Shown here one piece after another: positions 1 through 7,497 of a stretch of DNA of 64,000 nucleotides. This DNA is from DATAEE01 sp036258175 (lineage in GTDB: Bacteria > Acidobacteriota > Vicinamibacteria > Vicinamibacterales > 2-12-FULL-66-21). The notes under the pieces were generated by a model. The model ran no database searches. It had not been told where the DNA came from and saw only the letters and a program-made list of their open reading frames with translations. The position numbers were made by a program, and so were the translations under genes. The stretch is from assembly GCA_036258175.1 (NCBI GenBank), contig DATAEE010000137.1, positions 1 to 64,000 on the forward strand, read 5' to 3'. Position 1 is the stretch's first letter, and each line of letters begins with the position of its first letter.

Positions 1-419
1 ACGTCGAGCTTCGACTGCAGTGATGAGAGGTCGGTGCGCCCGAGGGCCATCGGCTTATCCGACTCAGGTGTCCGCGCGAGCGTAAAGGTCATCGGCGGAT
101 TGGGGCGCAGCGTCTGGATCGAGGCGGGCGCGGAGACTTCGTCGTATCCCGGCGCCTGCACCGTGAACTTCCAGATTCCGCGGCGCAGGCCGAGGATCCC
201 GAAGCGCCCTTTTTCGTCCGTGACGGCGGTCAGCGTACGGGGCGCAGCTTCCGCGTTTTCCGCGGTCACCGTGGCGCCCTTGATCGGTTCGCCGTCGAGA
301 TCGCGAACGGTTCCTGAGGCGCGGCCGACGCTCTGCGCGCGCGCCGCGACCGGCGAAATGAGCACTGCGGCCAGCGCCAGACATGATCCGCGGGTTAGCC
401 ACGACCGGAAGGCCGGCAT
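1..419 (-). CDS. secreted carboxypeptidase-regulatory-like domain protein, N-terminal part (runs off left edge)
   Basis: Reading leftward from the ATG at 419, the frame stays open to the edge of the window. It begins with a signal peptide (MPAFRSWLTRG, a hydrophobic stretch, then VAARAQ as the likely cleavage region). It continues as SGTVRDLDGEPIKGATVTA, then DEKGRFGILGLRRGIWKFTV and QAPGYDEV, the hallmark of a carboxypeptidase regulatory-like or transthyretin-like beta-sandwich. Such domains sit at the N-terminus of many exported Acidobacteriota proteins, so what follows outside the window decides the function. A -10-like TATACT lies six bases before the ATG (426-431), which suggests a leaderless mRNA. 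The gene is divergent from the hydrolase at 500. Confidence 0.75.
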   Translation of the reverse strand, partial: MPAFRSWLTRGSCLALAAVLISPVAARAQSVGRASGTVRDLDGEPIKGATVTAENAEAAPRTLTAVTDEKGRFGILGLRRGIWKFTVQAPGYDEVSAPASIQTLRPNPPMTFTLARTPESDKPMALGRTDLSSLQSKLD

Positions 420-425
420 GCGGCC

Positions 426-431
426 AGTATA
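426..431 (-). promoter_or_regulatory. -10 element of a probable leaderless promoter
   Basis: On the minus strand TATACT ends six bases before the ATG at 419. That spacing leaves essentially no 5' leader. No convincing -35 is visible. Confidence 0.35.
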
Positions 432-440
432 ATCCACGCC

Positions 441-496
441 ACGGATTACAGGCCGCGGATTACACGCAATACAAACCACGGATTACACCGATTACA
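441..496. repeat. four spaced copies of CGGATTACA
   Basis: ACGGATTACA at 441-450, CGGATTACA at 456-464, ACGGATTACA at 478-487 and CCGATTACA at 488-496, ending four bases before the hydrolase start codon. The copies are direct and unevenly spaced. Confidence 0.6.
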
Positions 497-499
497 GGG

Positions 500-3001
500 A
501 TGGCTGTGACTCATCACATACGAATCGTTCAACGCAGTTGGCTCACGTGCATTTTTGTCGCGTTGTCGACCGCACCGGGCCTGGCTCAGGTCGGCCCCGG
601 GCCGTTCGACCTCGCACGGCTTGCTCGTGTCGATGCGGTCATCAATGAGGCGATCAAGGAGCAGAAACTGCCTGGCGCCGTGCTGCTCGTCGGCCGCGGC
701 AACCGCACGGTCTACCTCAAGACCTACGGGCGGCGCGCGCTGACGCCAACAGTCGAGACGATGACGCCGGACACGATTTTCGATCTCGCCTCGCTCACCA
801 AGCCTGTGGCGACGACGACGAGCGTCATGATCCTGATAGAGCAGGGCAAGATCCGGCTGAACGATCGGGTGGCGATGTTCATCCCGGAGTTTGCGAAGTA
901 CGGCAAAGAGGCGATCACCGTCAGGCATCTCCTCACGCACGTGTCCGGCCTGCGGCCGGACGTTGATCTCGCCGACATGTGGTCTGGGTACGATAAAGCG
1001 ATCGAGCTGGCGGTCGAAGAGGTCCCGCTCGCAGCGCCGGGCGAACGGTTCATTTACAGCGACATCAACTTCTTTCTTCTTGGCGAAATCGTTCGTCGTG
1101 TGAGCGGAAAACCGCTCGACGCGTTCGCCACCGAGCGAATTTTTGCGCCGCTCGGAATGCGCGACACGATGTTCACGCCGCCCGCGTCACTCCGCCCTCG
1201 AATCGCGCCGACCGAACCGTGCACACTGTACGGGTGGCCGTGCGGCGAGCCAGAAGGTCCGCCTGGATCCGCGGTGATCCGTGGCCAACAGGGTCCGTCT
1301 GGATCCGCGGTGATCCGCGGCCAGGAATCCGCGGGGAGTCGTGGCATGCTGCGTGGCGTCGTCCACGACCCGACCGCCCGTCGGATGGGCGGCGTAGCCG
1401 GTCACGCCGGACTCTTTGGCACGGCCTCCGATCTCGCGATCTACTGTCGAATGCTCTTGAACGACGGCGCGGTCGCCGGCCGCCGGATTCTGTCTCCGCT
1501 TGGCGTGGCGCGCTTGACCGCCCCGTCCACACCCGGCGGTGAACGGAACGTCCGCGGTCTTGGCTGGGACATCGATTCGAGCTTCTCGGCGAACCGTGGT
1601 GAGCTGTTACCGCTCGGATCCTTCGGTCACACGGGTTTCACCGGTACATCACTCTGGATCGATCCCTCTACCGGAGTGTTCGTCGTGTTTCTCTCGAACC
1701 GGCTCCACCCGGACGGCAAAGGCGATGTGACGCCGCTTCGCGCGAAGGTCGCGACGGTCGTTGCCGCCGCATTTACCGGATCGATCCGGACCCGGGGTGC
1801 CATGACGAACGCGGGAGCCGATTTCGGCGCGGCTGGACCGGCGCCGACCAGGCCCGCTGGGCCGACGCCGACGCAGCCGGGGATCGACGTTCTGCGCAGC
1901 GAAGGCTTCGCGAGGTTGAAGGGGAAGCGCGTCGGTCTCGTAACGAATCACACCGGCCTCGCGCGTGACGGGAAAACGACGATCGATCTACTCCACGAAG
2001 CGGGCAACGTCACGCTCGTCTCGCTCTTCAGCCCGGAGCACGGGATCCGTGGGATCCTCGACGACATGGTGCCGTCGGCGAGAGATGAGAAAACGGGGCT
2101 CCCGATCAACTCGCTGTATGGCGAGTCACGACGGCCGGCTCCAACCATGCTCGACGGCCTCGACGTCATCGTTCTCGATCTTCAGGACATCGGGGTGCGC
2201 TTCTACACATACATGACAACGATGGCGTACATGATGGAGGAAGCGGCGAAGCGGAAACTGCCTGTCGTCATCCTCGATCGGCCGAACCCGATCAATGGAT
2301 TCCAGATTGAAGGCCCTGCGCTGGACAAGACCATACTCGGCACCTTTACGGGGTATTTCTCGCCGATGCCGATCCGTCATGGAATGACGATGGGGGAGCT
2401 GGCGCGACTCTTCAATGAGGAGAACAAGATCGGCGCGGCGCTGGAGGTCATTCCGCTACACAACTGGGGTCGCGACGACTGGTTCGACGAGACCGGCCTG
2501 CCCTGGATCAATCCGTCGCCGAACATGCGGAATCTGCTGCAGGCGACGCTTTACCCGGGCATCGGCGCCATCGAGCAGACGAACATCTCCGTCGGGCGCG
2601 GGACCGACACGCCGTTCGAGCAGATAGGCGCTCCGTGGATCGACGGTGTGCGCCTCGCCGAGGAGCTCAACGCACGGCAGGTTCCGGGAGTCCGGTTTTA
2701 TCCCGTCAGCTTCACCCCGACATCGAGCAAGTACCAGGGTGAGTTGTGTCAGGGCGTGTTCATGGTGGTGATCGACCGCATGGCGCTGCGGCCCGTCCGC
2801 CTCGGGATTGAAGTCGCGTCAGCGCTCGTTCGTCTTCACGGCGACAAGTACGACATCGCTGCCGCGGAGCGGCTGTTCGGATCAAAGGAGGGTCTGGCGC
2901 GAGCGAGATTGGGAGAGGATCCGGCGCAGATCGCCGCGAGCTGGGCGGCGGACGAGGCGCGCTGGCGACTGCTCAGAGCAAAGTATTTGCTGTATCGCTG
3001 A
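500..3001 (+). CDS. secreted serine hydrolase (beta-lactamase/AmiE-like) fused to NamZ-type exo-beta-N-acetylmuramidase (DUF1343)
   Basis: This 833-residue protein has two enzymes in one chain. A signal peptide (about 1-30) is followed by a class C beta-lactamase-fold domain (about 35-430). Its SxxK motif SLTK has the nucleophile at Ser98, and a YSD motif follows near residue 187. From about residue 460 to the end is a DUF1343 domain with VGLVTNHTG, FSPEHGIRG, LDLQDIGVRFYTY and ISVGRGTDTPFE. DUF1343 founder NamZ removes terminal MurNAc from peptidoglycan, and in Bacillus it is encoded beside AmiE, a beta-lactamase-fold muramyl-L-alanine amidase. The fusion therefore suggests stepwise degradation of peptidoglycan fragments in the periplasm. 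ATG 500 was chosen because the upstream in-frame residues are repeat-derived and the signal peptide follows directly. An in-frame repeat (1256-1345) interrupts the hydrolase domain. Confidence 0.9.
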   Translation: MAVTHHIRIVQRSWLTCIFVALSTAPGLAQVGPGPFDLARLARVDAVINEAIKEQKLPGAVLLVGRGNRTVYLKTYGRRALTPTVETMTPDTIFDLASLTKPVATTTSVMILIEQGKIRLNDRVAMFIPEFAKYGKEAITVRHLLTHVSGLRPDVDLADMWSGYDKAIELAVEEVPLAAPGERFIYSDINFFLLGEIVRRVSGKPLDAFATERIFAPLGMRDTMFTPPASLRPRIAPTEPCTLYGWPCGEPEGPPGSAVIRGQQGPSGSAVIRGQESAGSRGMLRGVVHDPTARRMGGVAGHAGLFGTASDLAIYCRMLLNDGAVAGRRILSPLGVARLTAPSTPGGERNVRGLGWDIDSSFSANRGELLPLGSFGHTGFTGTSLWIDPSTGVFVVFLSNRLHPDGKGDVTPLRAKVATVVAAAFTGSIRTRGAMTNAGADFGAAGPAPTRPAGPTPTQPGIDVLRSEGFARLKGKRVGLVTNHTGLARDGKTTIDLLHEAGNVTLVSLFSPEHGIRGILDDMVPSARDEKTGLPINSLYGESRRPAPTMLDGLDVIVLDLQDIGVRFYTYMTTMAYMMEEAAKRKLPVVILDRPNPINGFQIEGPALDKTILGTFTGYFSPMPIRHGMTMGELARLFNEENKIGAALEVIPLHNWGRDDWFDETGLPWINPSPNMRNLLQATLYPGIGAIEQTNISVGRGTDTPFEQIGAPWIDGVRLAEELNARQVPGVRFYPVSFTPTSSKYQGELCQGVFMVVIDRMALRPVRLGIEVASALVRLHGDKYDIAAAERLFGSKEGLARARLGEDPAQIAASWAADEARWRLLRAKYLLYR
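1256..1345 (+). repeat. in-frame 36-bp tandem repeat inside the hydrolase gene
   Basis: Near-identical units at 1256-1287 and 1292-1323, built on GGATCCGCGGTGATCCG, repeat every 36 bases. A decayed third copy covers 1324-1345. Because 36 is a multiple of three the reading frame is kept, and the copies encode GSAVIRGQ twice in a stretch that looks unlike the surrounding family sequence. Confidence 0.7.
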
Positions 3002-3010
3002 TACAAAAAC

Positions 3011-4240
3011 TCATGAATGGTGGCGTACGACTTTAGTCGTGCGACGCTTTCGTTTTCCTCCTTTCTTCGCGTCGTACATCCGCTCGTCGGCACGCCTGAT
3101 GACATCCATGACGTCGCTGTCTGGAAGGACTTCAGCGCAACCCACGCTGAGGCCGACGCCGGTCGGCAGCTTGGCATGCTCGGCACTGGACTTGAACGCC
3201 GCGCCCAGCTCGGCGCCCTTCCGGAGGGCCTGGACCTCCGTGCAGGACAGCAGGATGAGGAACTCGTCTCCGCCCCAGCGGAACAGGTAATCCGCCTCGC
3301 GCACGTGCCGCGCGAGGAAAGCCGCAACCTCCGCCAGCACTCGGTCGCCGGTTTCATGACCGTAGGTGTCGTTGATCGCCTTGAACCGATCGACGTCGAC
3401 GAATAGCACCGAGAGCGGAATCTCATAGCGTCGATGTCGATTGAGCTCCCGCTTGATGATGGCGTCGAAGAAGCGCCGATTGTGGCATCCGGTCAGGGCA
3501 TCGGTGATGACCATCTGGCGCAGGTCTGCCTGCGCCTTCTCGAGCCGTTTGTTCGTATGCTGGAGCTCGATCGTCATTTCCTCGAATGCAAAGAAGTGCA
3601 TGCTGATAGCAGCGAGGATCGAGAGCATGACGACGGAAAAAAGCGCACGCAGTTCGATCTCGTTCCACGCGGCGATGTTGGCCGACACGCGCACGGCCGT
3701 CGAGACCTGGCCGAACGCGACCAGCAGCAGCGCGAGGCCTGTGAACCCGGCGCCCACCAGCTTCTCGCGCTGATAGAGCAGAAAATGCGCGCCCGCCGCG
3801 GTGGCGAGCGCAGCCGATGCGATCACGTGACCCGGCACCACAACCGCGCGAATGCCGAGCGCGAGTGGCGCGAGCGTGAACCAGATCGCAAGGGGCAGCA
3901 GGATCACCGCGTGGAGACGGGTGAAGCGCGACCGCCGTCGGTACGCGTCGGCGCCGGCCACGAACGCCAGCGCGCCGAGAATGGGGAGCAGCTTCGACAC
4001 TCCGACCGCGGCTCGCCCGAGGTGCTCGCTCGCGTAGCCGCGCGCGAGCATCAGCATCGCGAATGCGGTCAGGCCCCAGCCGATCGCCCAGGCCAGCAGA
4101 TAGATCCGCCGCCTGTACATGAAGAGGATCAGCAGGAGCATGGCAACCACGAGCTCCACGCCGCCTGCCAGCGCTCGCGCGTTGAACGTCAGCCCGAGCG
4201 GATCCGGCGCGCGATCGAACGCGGGCCAGTCCTGTTGCAC
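3011..4240 (-). CDS. membrane-bound diguanylate cyclase (GGDEF)
   Basis: The protein is 409 residues. Residues about 20-215 hold six or seven hydrophobic segments, ending in a short coiled linker (ELQHTNKRLEKAQADL). A GGDEF domain then runs from about 240 to 400, with DALTGCHNRRFFD, the active site RWGGDEF, and a product-inhibition I-site (READ, five residues before GGDEF). It should make c-di-GMP from two GTP at the inner face of the membrane and be feedback-inhibited. It starts seven bases after the DUF420 stop and is the last gene of the cytochrome oxidase assembly operon, so it may link respiration to c-di-GMP. The last residues (KRKRRTTKVVRHHS) are encoded by a hairpin repeat and are probably not conserved. 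Confidence 0.9.
   Translation of the reverse strand: MQQDWPAFDRAPDPLGLTFNARALAGGVELVVAMLLLILFMYRRRIYLLAWAIGWGLTAFAMLMLARGYASEHLGRAAVGVSKLLPILGALAFVAGADAYRRRSRFTRLHAVILLPLAIWFTLAPLALGIRAVVVPGHVIASAALATAAGAHFLLYQREKLVGAGFTGLALLLVAFGQVSTAVRVSANIAAWNEIELRALFSVVMLSILAAISMHFFAFEEMTIELQHTNKRLEKAQADLRQMVITDALTGCHNRRFFDAIIKRELNRHRRYEIPLSVLFVDVDRFKAINDTYGHETGDRVLAEVAAFLARHVREADYLFRWGGDEFLILLSCTEVQALRKGAELGAAFKSSAEHAKLPTGVGLSVGCAEVLPDSDVMDVIRRADERMYDAKKGGKRKRRTTKVVRHHS
3024..3043. repeat. hairpin repeat at the convergent gene end
   Basis: ACGACT-TT-AGTCGT (3027-3040) is a perfect stem, extended by three more pairs (one G-T) to 3024-3043. It lies in the last codons of the diguanylate cyclase, 22 bases past the stop of the convergent hydrolase, and could serve as a terminator for that gene, although no T tract follows. 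Confidence 0.55.
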
Positions 4241-4247
4241 GGACTGA

Positions 4248-4661
4248 CTATAGCTGGTAGAGCATCAGGTAGACGACGACGCCAGTCACCGACACGTAGA
4301 GCCAGATCGGCAGCGTCCAGCGGGCGATCCGCACGTGCCGGTCGTACTGCGCGGTCAATCCGCGTCTGAGGGTCACGATCGACAGCGGCAGTATCGCCGC
4401 GGCGAGTACGATGTGCGAGATGAGGATCGCGAAGTACACGAGGCGAATCGGCCCTTGCCCGCCGAACGGCCGCGACCCGGCGTTCGCATGGTAGGTGACA
4501 TAAGACACGAGGAAGAGCGCCGAGGTGCAGAACGCCGCGAGCATGCAGGCGCGGTGCTGCGCGATCCGGCCACGCTTGATGAGCCGCCAGCCGGTCACGA
4601 GCAGGACCGCGGCGGTCGCATTCAACGTCGCATTGAGCGCGGGAAGGTCGGAGATCGTCAT
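4248..4661 (-). CDS. DUF420 membrane protein, probable cytochrome c oxidase assembly factor
   Basis: A 137-residue protein with four hydrophobic helices. It carries the conserved His-bearing segments QHRACMLAAF, YVTYHAN and SHIVLAAAILPL typical of DUF420, a family found next to heme-copper oxidase biogenesis genes and thought to help cofactor delivery. The start is ATG 4661 (MTISDLPALNATLNA). Longer in-frame sequence upstream is only an out-of-frame reading of ctaB. It lies 35 bases after the ctaB stop and seven bases before the diguanylate cyclase, so it shares their transcript. Confidence 0.85.
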   Translation of the reverse strand: MTISDLPALNATLNATAAVLLVTGWRLIKRGRIAQHRACMLAAFCTSALFLVSYVTYHANAGSRPFGGQGPIRLVYFAILISHIVLAAAILPLSIVTLRRGLTAQYDRHVRIARWTLPIWLYVSVTGVVVYLMLYQL

Positions 4662-4696
4662 GCCGCCGGTCTGTTTCGGCAGTCGCCGGGTTCGCC

Positions 4697-5584
4697 TCAG
4701 ATCCGGTTCGCGATCATGAGGGCCCAGAGCGCCGGTAGATAGAGCAGAGAGCCGAAGAACAACGCCCGGGCGCTGGGGACGGTCCGTGCGACGGCGAAGC
4801 GCGCCGCCAACGCGAGGAAGAGAAGGCCCAGGACAAGCGCGCCCGCGGCGTAGACCGGCCCTGCCAGACCGAGCGCCGCCGGAGCGAGGCTCGCGGGGAT
4901 CAGCGCGGCGGTGTACACCACCGCCTGACGCCCGGTGCTGCGGCCATCGGGTTCGAGCACGGGCAACATCGGAAATCCCGCCCGCCCGTAGTCTTCGCGG
5001 TAGATCCACGCGATCGCGAGGAAGTGCGGGAGCTGCCAGCAGAAACCTATCGCGAACAACGCGAGCGCCGGCAGATCTATCGATCCCCCGCCGGCCGTCC
5101 AGCCGATGACGGGCGGAAGCGCGCCCGGGACGGCGCCGACGACGGTGGAGAACGACGTCCGGCTCTTGAGCGGCGTGTAGACCACGGCGTACGTAAGGAG
5201 CGTGGCGAGCGCAACCGCCGCCGCCGTCGTATTCGCGCCGACGGCGAGAACGACCAGGCCGGCAAGCGACAACGCGAATCCGAAGAGCGTCGCGTCGGCA
5301 GATTGCAGCCGGCCGTCGGGCAGCGGCCGGTTGCGCGTACGATGCATGCGGGCATCCGCCTCGCGCTCGATGAGCTGGTTGAACGCCGCCGATCCGCCGG
5401 CCACCAGGGCGGTCCCCGCCCCGGTGACGAGCATATCAGTCAGATTTCCGTTCCGGCCAGTCGCCATGTAGTACCCGCCGAGCGTCGTCGCGACGACGAG
5501 CGAGTTCAGACCGGGCTTGGCCAGCGTAAGAAAGTCGCCGGCTCGGGACCGCGCCGCCGTCAGTGTAAAGGCTTCGGATCTCAT
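4697..5584 (-). CDS. ctaB: protoheme IX farnesyltransferase (heme O synthase)
   Basis: A UbiA-family prenyltransferase of 295 residues with about nine membrane helices. It adds a farnesyl group to heme b to give heme O, the precursor of heme A. The first prenyl-diphosphate motif is NQLIEREADARMHRTRNRPL; the usual DxxxD is read here as N/E/D, as in some other bacteria. The second conserved block is YREDYGRAGFPMLP. The gene overlaps the end of ctaA by four bases (ATGA), which indicates translational coupling, and DUF420 follows. Confidence 0.95.
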   Translation of the reverse strand: MRSEAFTLTAARSRAGDFLTLAKPGLNSLVVATTLGGYYMATGRNGNLTDMLVTGAGTALVAGGSAAFNQLIEREADARMHRTRNRPLPDGRLQSADATLFGFALSLAGLVVLAVGANTTAAAVALATLLTYAVVYTPLKSRTSFSTVVGAVPGALPPVIGWTAGGGSIDLPALALFAIGFCWQLPHFLAIAWIYREDYGRAGFPMLPVLEPDGRSTGRQAVVYTAALIPASLAPAALGLAGPVYAAGALVLGLLFLALAARFAVARTVPSARALFFGSLLYLPALWALMIANRI

Positions 5585-6549
5585 GCGGCGGTTGCCGGCG
5601 TCGGCCGGGTGGCGACGTTCGTTGGCGAGTCTGTCTCTGTCGCGTCAGGGAACTGTTCTCGATACGTGCGCAGCGTCAGCACGAGCGACGTCACGAGCAC
5701 GAGCGCGCCGATCGCGACGTGCGCGCTGTTGACCGGCACGGCGCGGCCGGTCAGAACGACGAAGGCACCCAGCGCGATCTGGATCGCGATGAGGAAGACG
5801 AGCAGCGTCGCCGGGCGGACCAGCGCGCGAATATCACGGTGGTGAGACCAGACGTGCGCCGCGGTTACGATCGCCATGATCCCGGCGACGACCGCCCCGA
5901 CGCGATGCATGAAATGTGTCGCGATACCGGCGTCCCAGTGAGAAGGAAGGAGTCCACCGAAGGCGAGGGGAAAATCTGGAATCGCGAGACCGGCGCCAGT
6001 GTGCCGCATCGTGGCACCAAGCAGAATCTGAAAATAGATGAGCGCCGTCGTGGCGATGGTCAGCTTGCGAAGCGTGCCGTTATCGCGAACGGCCGGCCCT
6101 CGTCCGTAATGCTGCTGCCATCCGCGCGACGTGAACAGCGCGATGCTGACGGTCAGGCAGAAAAACAACTGCGCAAGGCCAGCATGGCCGATCGAAATCG
6201 GAGCGGGCAAAAAGAACCGGACAGTGAGGCCGCCCAGGATCCCCTGAACGATTACCGCCGCGAGCGCGAGAAACCCGAGCCGCCGGACCCAGGCGCGGGG
6301 CTCGACCCGCCACACCCAGACCGCCAGGATGATCGTGAGAAACCCGACGGTCGACGCAATCAGCCGATGCCCGTGCTCGTAGAGGATTCCTCCCACCCAT
6401 TTCGAGGGTGGGAACGTGAACATGTTGTAGCCGTAGGTCGTCGGCCAGTCGGGAACCGCGAGTCCCGATCCCGTGCTCGTCACCATGGCGCCTGCCACGA
6501 TGAGGAGGAGGGTGCAGGCCGCCACGAGGCGGGAGTAGAGATGCAGCAT
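5581..6549 (-). CDS. ctaA: heme A synthase (CtaA/COX15 family)
   Basis: A 322-residue polytopic membrane protein with the two-fold repeat of CtaA: TGSGLAVPDWP near residue 27 in the first half and TGAGLAIPDFP near residue 195 in the second. Heme-ligand histidines are visible in EHGHRL, IGHAGLAQ, FMHRVGA and NSAHVAIG. It oxidises the heme O methyl group to the formyl of heme A, for an aa3-type oxidase. It opens the ctaA-ctaB-DUF420 unit. The oxidase subunits themselves are not in this window. A long inverted repeat separates it from the cupredoxin gene upstream. Confidence 0.93.
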   Translation of the reverse strand: MLHLYSRLVAACTLLLIVAGAMVTSTGSGLAVPDWPTTYGYNMFTFPPSKWVGGILYEHGHRLIASTVGFLTIILAVWVWRVEPRAWVRRLGFLALAAVIVQGILGGLTVRFFLPAPISIGHAGLAQLFFCLTVSIALFTSRGWQQHYGRGPAVRDNGTLRKLTIATTALIYFQILLGATMRHTGAGLAIPDFPLAFGGLLPSHWDAGIATHFMHRVGAVVAGIMAIVTAAHVWSHHRDIRALVRPATLLVFLIAIQIALGAFVVLTGRAVPVNSAHVAIGALVLVTSLVLTLRTYREQFPDATETDSPTNVATRPTPATAA

Positions 6550-6567
6550 GAGAGCGGGATTCGTCGG

Positions 6568-6683
6568 GCCTCGTGGTTCGTGCCTCGTGCCTCAGGCGGT
6601 GCCTTGCTGCCTCGTTCCTAGCACTTTCGAGGTCCGAGGCTCGAGGCACTGCCCGAGGTACGAGGCACGAGACCCGAGGTCCG
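6568..6683. repeat. inverted repeat made of CTCGTGCCTC / GAGGCACGAG words
   Basis: The left arm (6568-6593) contains two overlapping CTCGTGCCTC-like words. The right arm (6655-6679), preceded by a further related stretch (6629-6649), carries GAGGTACGAGGCACGAG. In RNA this could form a long stem between the cupredoxin gene and ctaA. Confidence 0.65.
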
Positions 6684-6684
6684 A

Positions 6685-7467
6685 TTAGGTGATCTTAAAC
6701 GTAAAGGTAACTTCCTTCGATTCCTTCTCGCCGACCGTCACCGACTGCGACTGCGGCCCGAGCCGCTCGTGCCAGGCTTCGACGGTGTACGTACCCGGCG
6801 GGACCGACTTCAGCTCGAACGCGCCGGTTTCGTTGGTGACCGCAAAGTATGGATGATCCAGGACGCCCGCATAGGCATTCATCCAGCCGTGGACGTCACA
6901 CTTGAACGGAACCATCACTTCCTTCGCCGTGAAGGTCGCCGTGAACTTCATTCCTTCGACTGGCTGCCCGTTGTTGAACTCTTTGTTGTTCTTGGGAACC
7001 GCGTGCACGTTGTGCAGCGTCGGATCGCTGTTCACGATCTCGAGCGGCTGACCGACGCGGATGCCGAACACGTGCGGGTGGTAGCGGCAGCCATCCTGAT
7101 CCATCTTGACCGGGTCCGTCGGAACGTCCCAGACGTAGTTGCCAAGCCCGTCTTTGACGTAGACGAAAACGTTCCCCAACCCGCCGTCTTTGCCGATGAA
7201 GGCCTCGCTCGTCGCGCCGCTCTTGTTCTCCCGCATGCACACGGGATCGGCGCTCATCTTGATCGGTTCCGCCTTCGGAAGCGCTCCTTCGACCGCGACC
7301 TTGCCCGTGATATTCCCGGCTTTGGACTCATCCACTTTCTGACCCGACGGCGCGCCCGCTGGAGAGCTTGGAGCCGCGGACTCGTTCGACGGCTGCGACC
7401 CGCCGCAGGCGACCGCCACGGCCACGGCGGCCGCTGCGCACAACACAAGAAGCTTCCTCAGATGCAT
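6685..7467 (-). CDS. cupredoxin-like lipoprotein with carboxypeptidase-regulatory C-terminal domain
   Basis: The product is 260 residues. A lipoprotein signal ends in VAVAVACGG, with the Cys as lipidation site, and a Ser/Pro/Ala-rich linker follows. The middle domain has the type 1 copper pattern: a histidine in LHNVHAVP and the cluster KCDVHGWM (Cys-x2-His-x2-Met). The last 60 residues (NETGAFELKSVPPGTYTVEAW) form a regulatory-like beta-sandwich. ATG 7467 was chosen because GAGGAG lies just upstream and the lipoprotein signal follows. Upstream of ctaA, it could be a periplasmic electron carrier or a copper donor for the oxidase; that role is inferred from position. Confidence 0.8.
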   Translation of the reverse strand: MHLRKLLVLCAAAAVAVAVACGGSQPSNESAAPSSPAGAPSGQKVDESKAGNITGKVAVEGALPKAEPIKMSADPVCMRENKSGATSEAFIGKDGGLGNVFVYVKDGLGNYVWDVPTDPVKMDQDGCRYHPHVFGIRVGQPLEIVNSDPTLHNVHAVPKNNKEFNNGQPVEGMKFTATFTAKEVMVPFKCDVHGWMNAYAGVLDHPYFAVTNETGAFELKSVPPGTYTVEAWHERLGPQSQSVTVGEKESKEVTFTFKIT

Positions 7468-7497
7468 CAGCAGTATCTCCTCAACCGACAATGAATA

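Noticed and set aside
3434..4369. Plus-strand open frame opposite the diguanylate cyclase and DUF420
   Set aside because: Highly charged Arg/Glu/His sequence with no motif; a shadow.
4662..5009. N-terminal extension of the DUF420 gene
   Set aside because: The extra residues are an out-of-frame reading of ctaB; the family N-terminus begins at ATG 4661.
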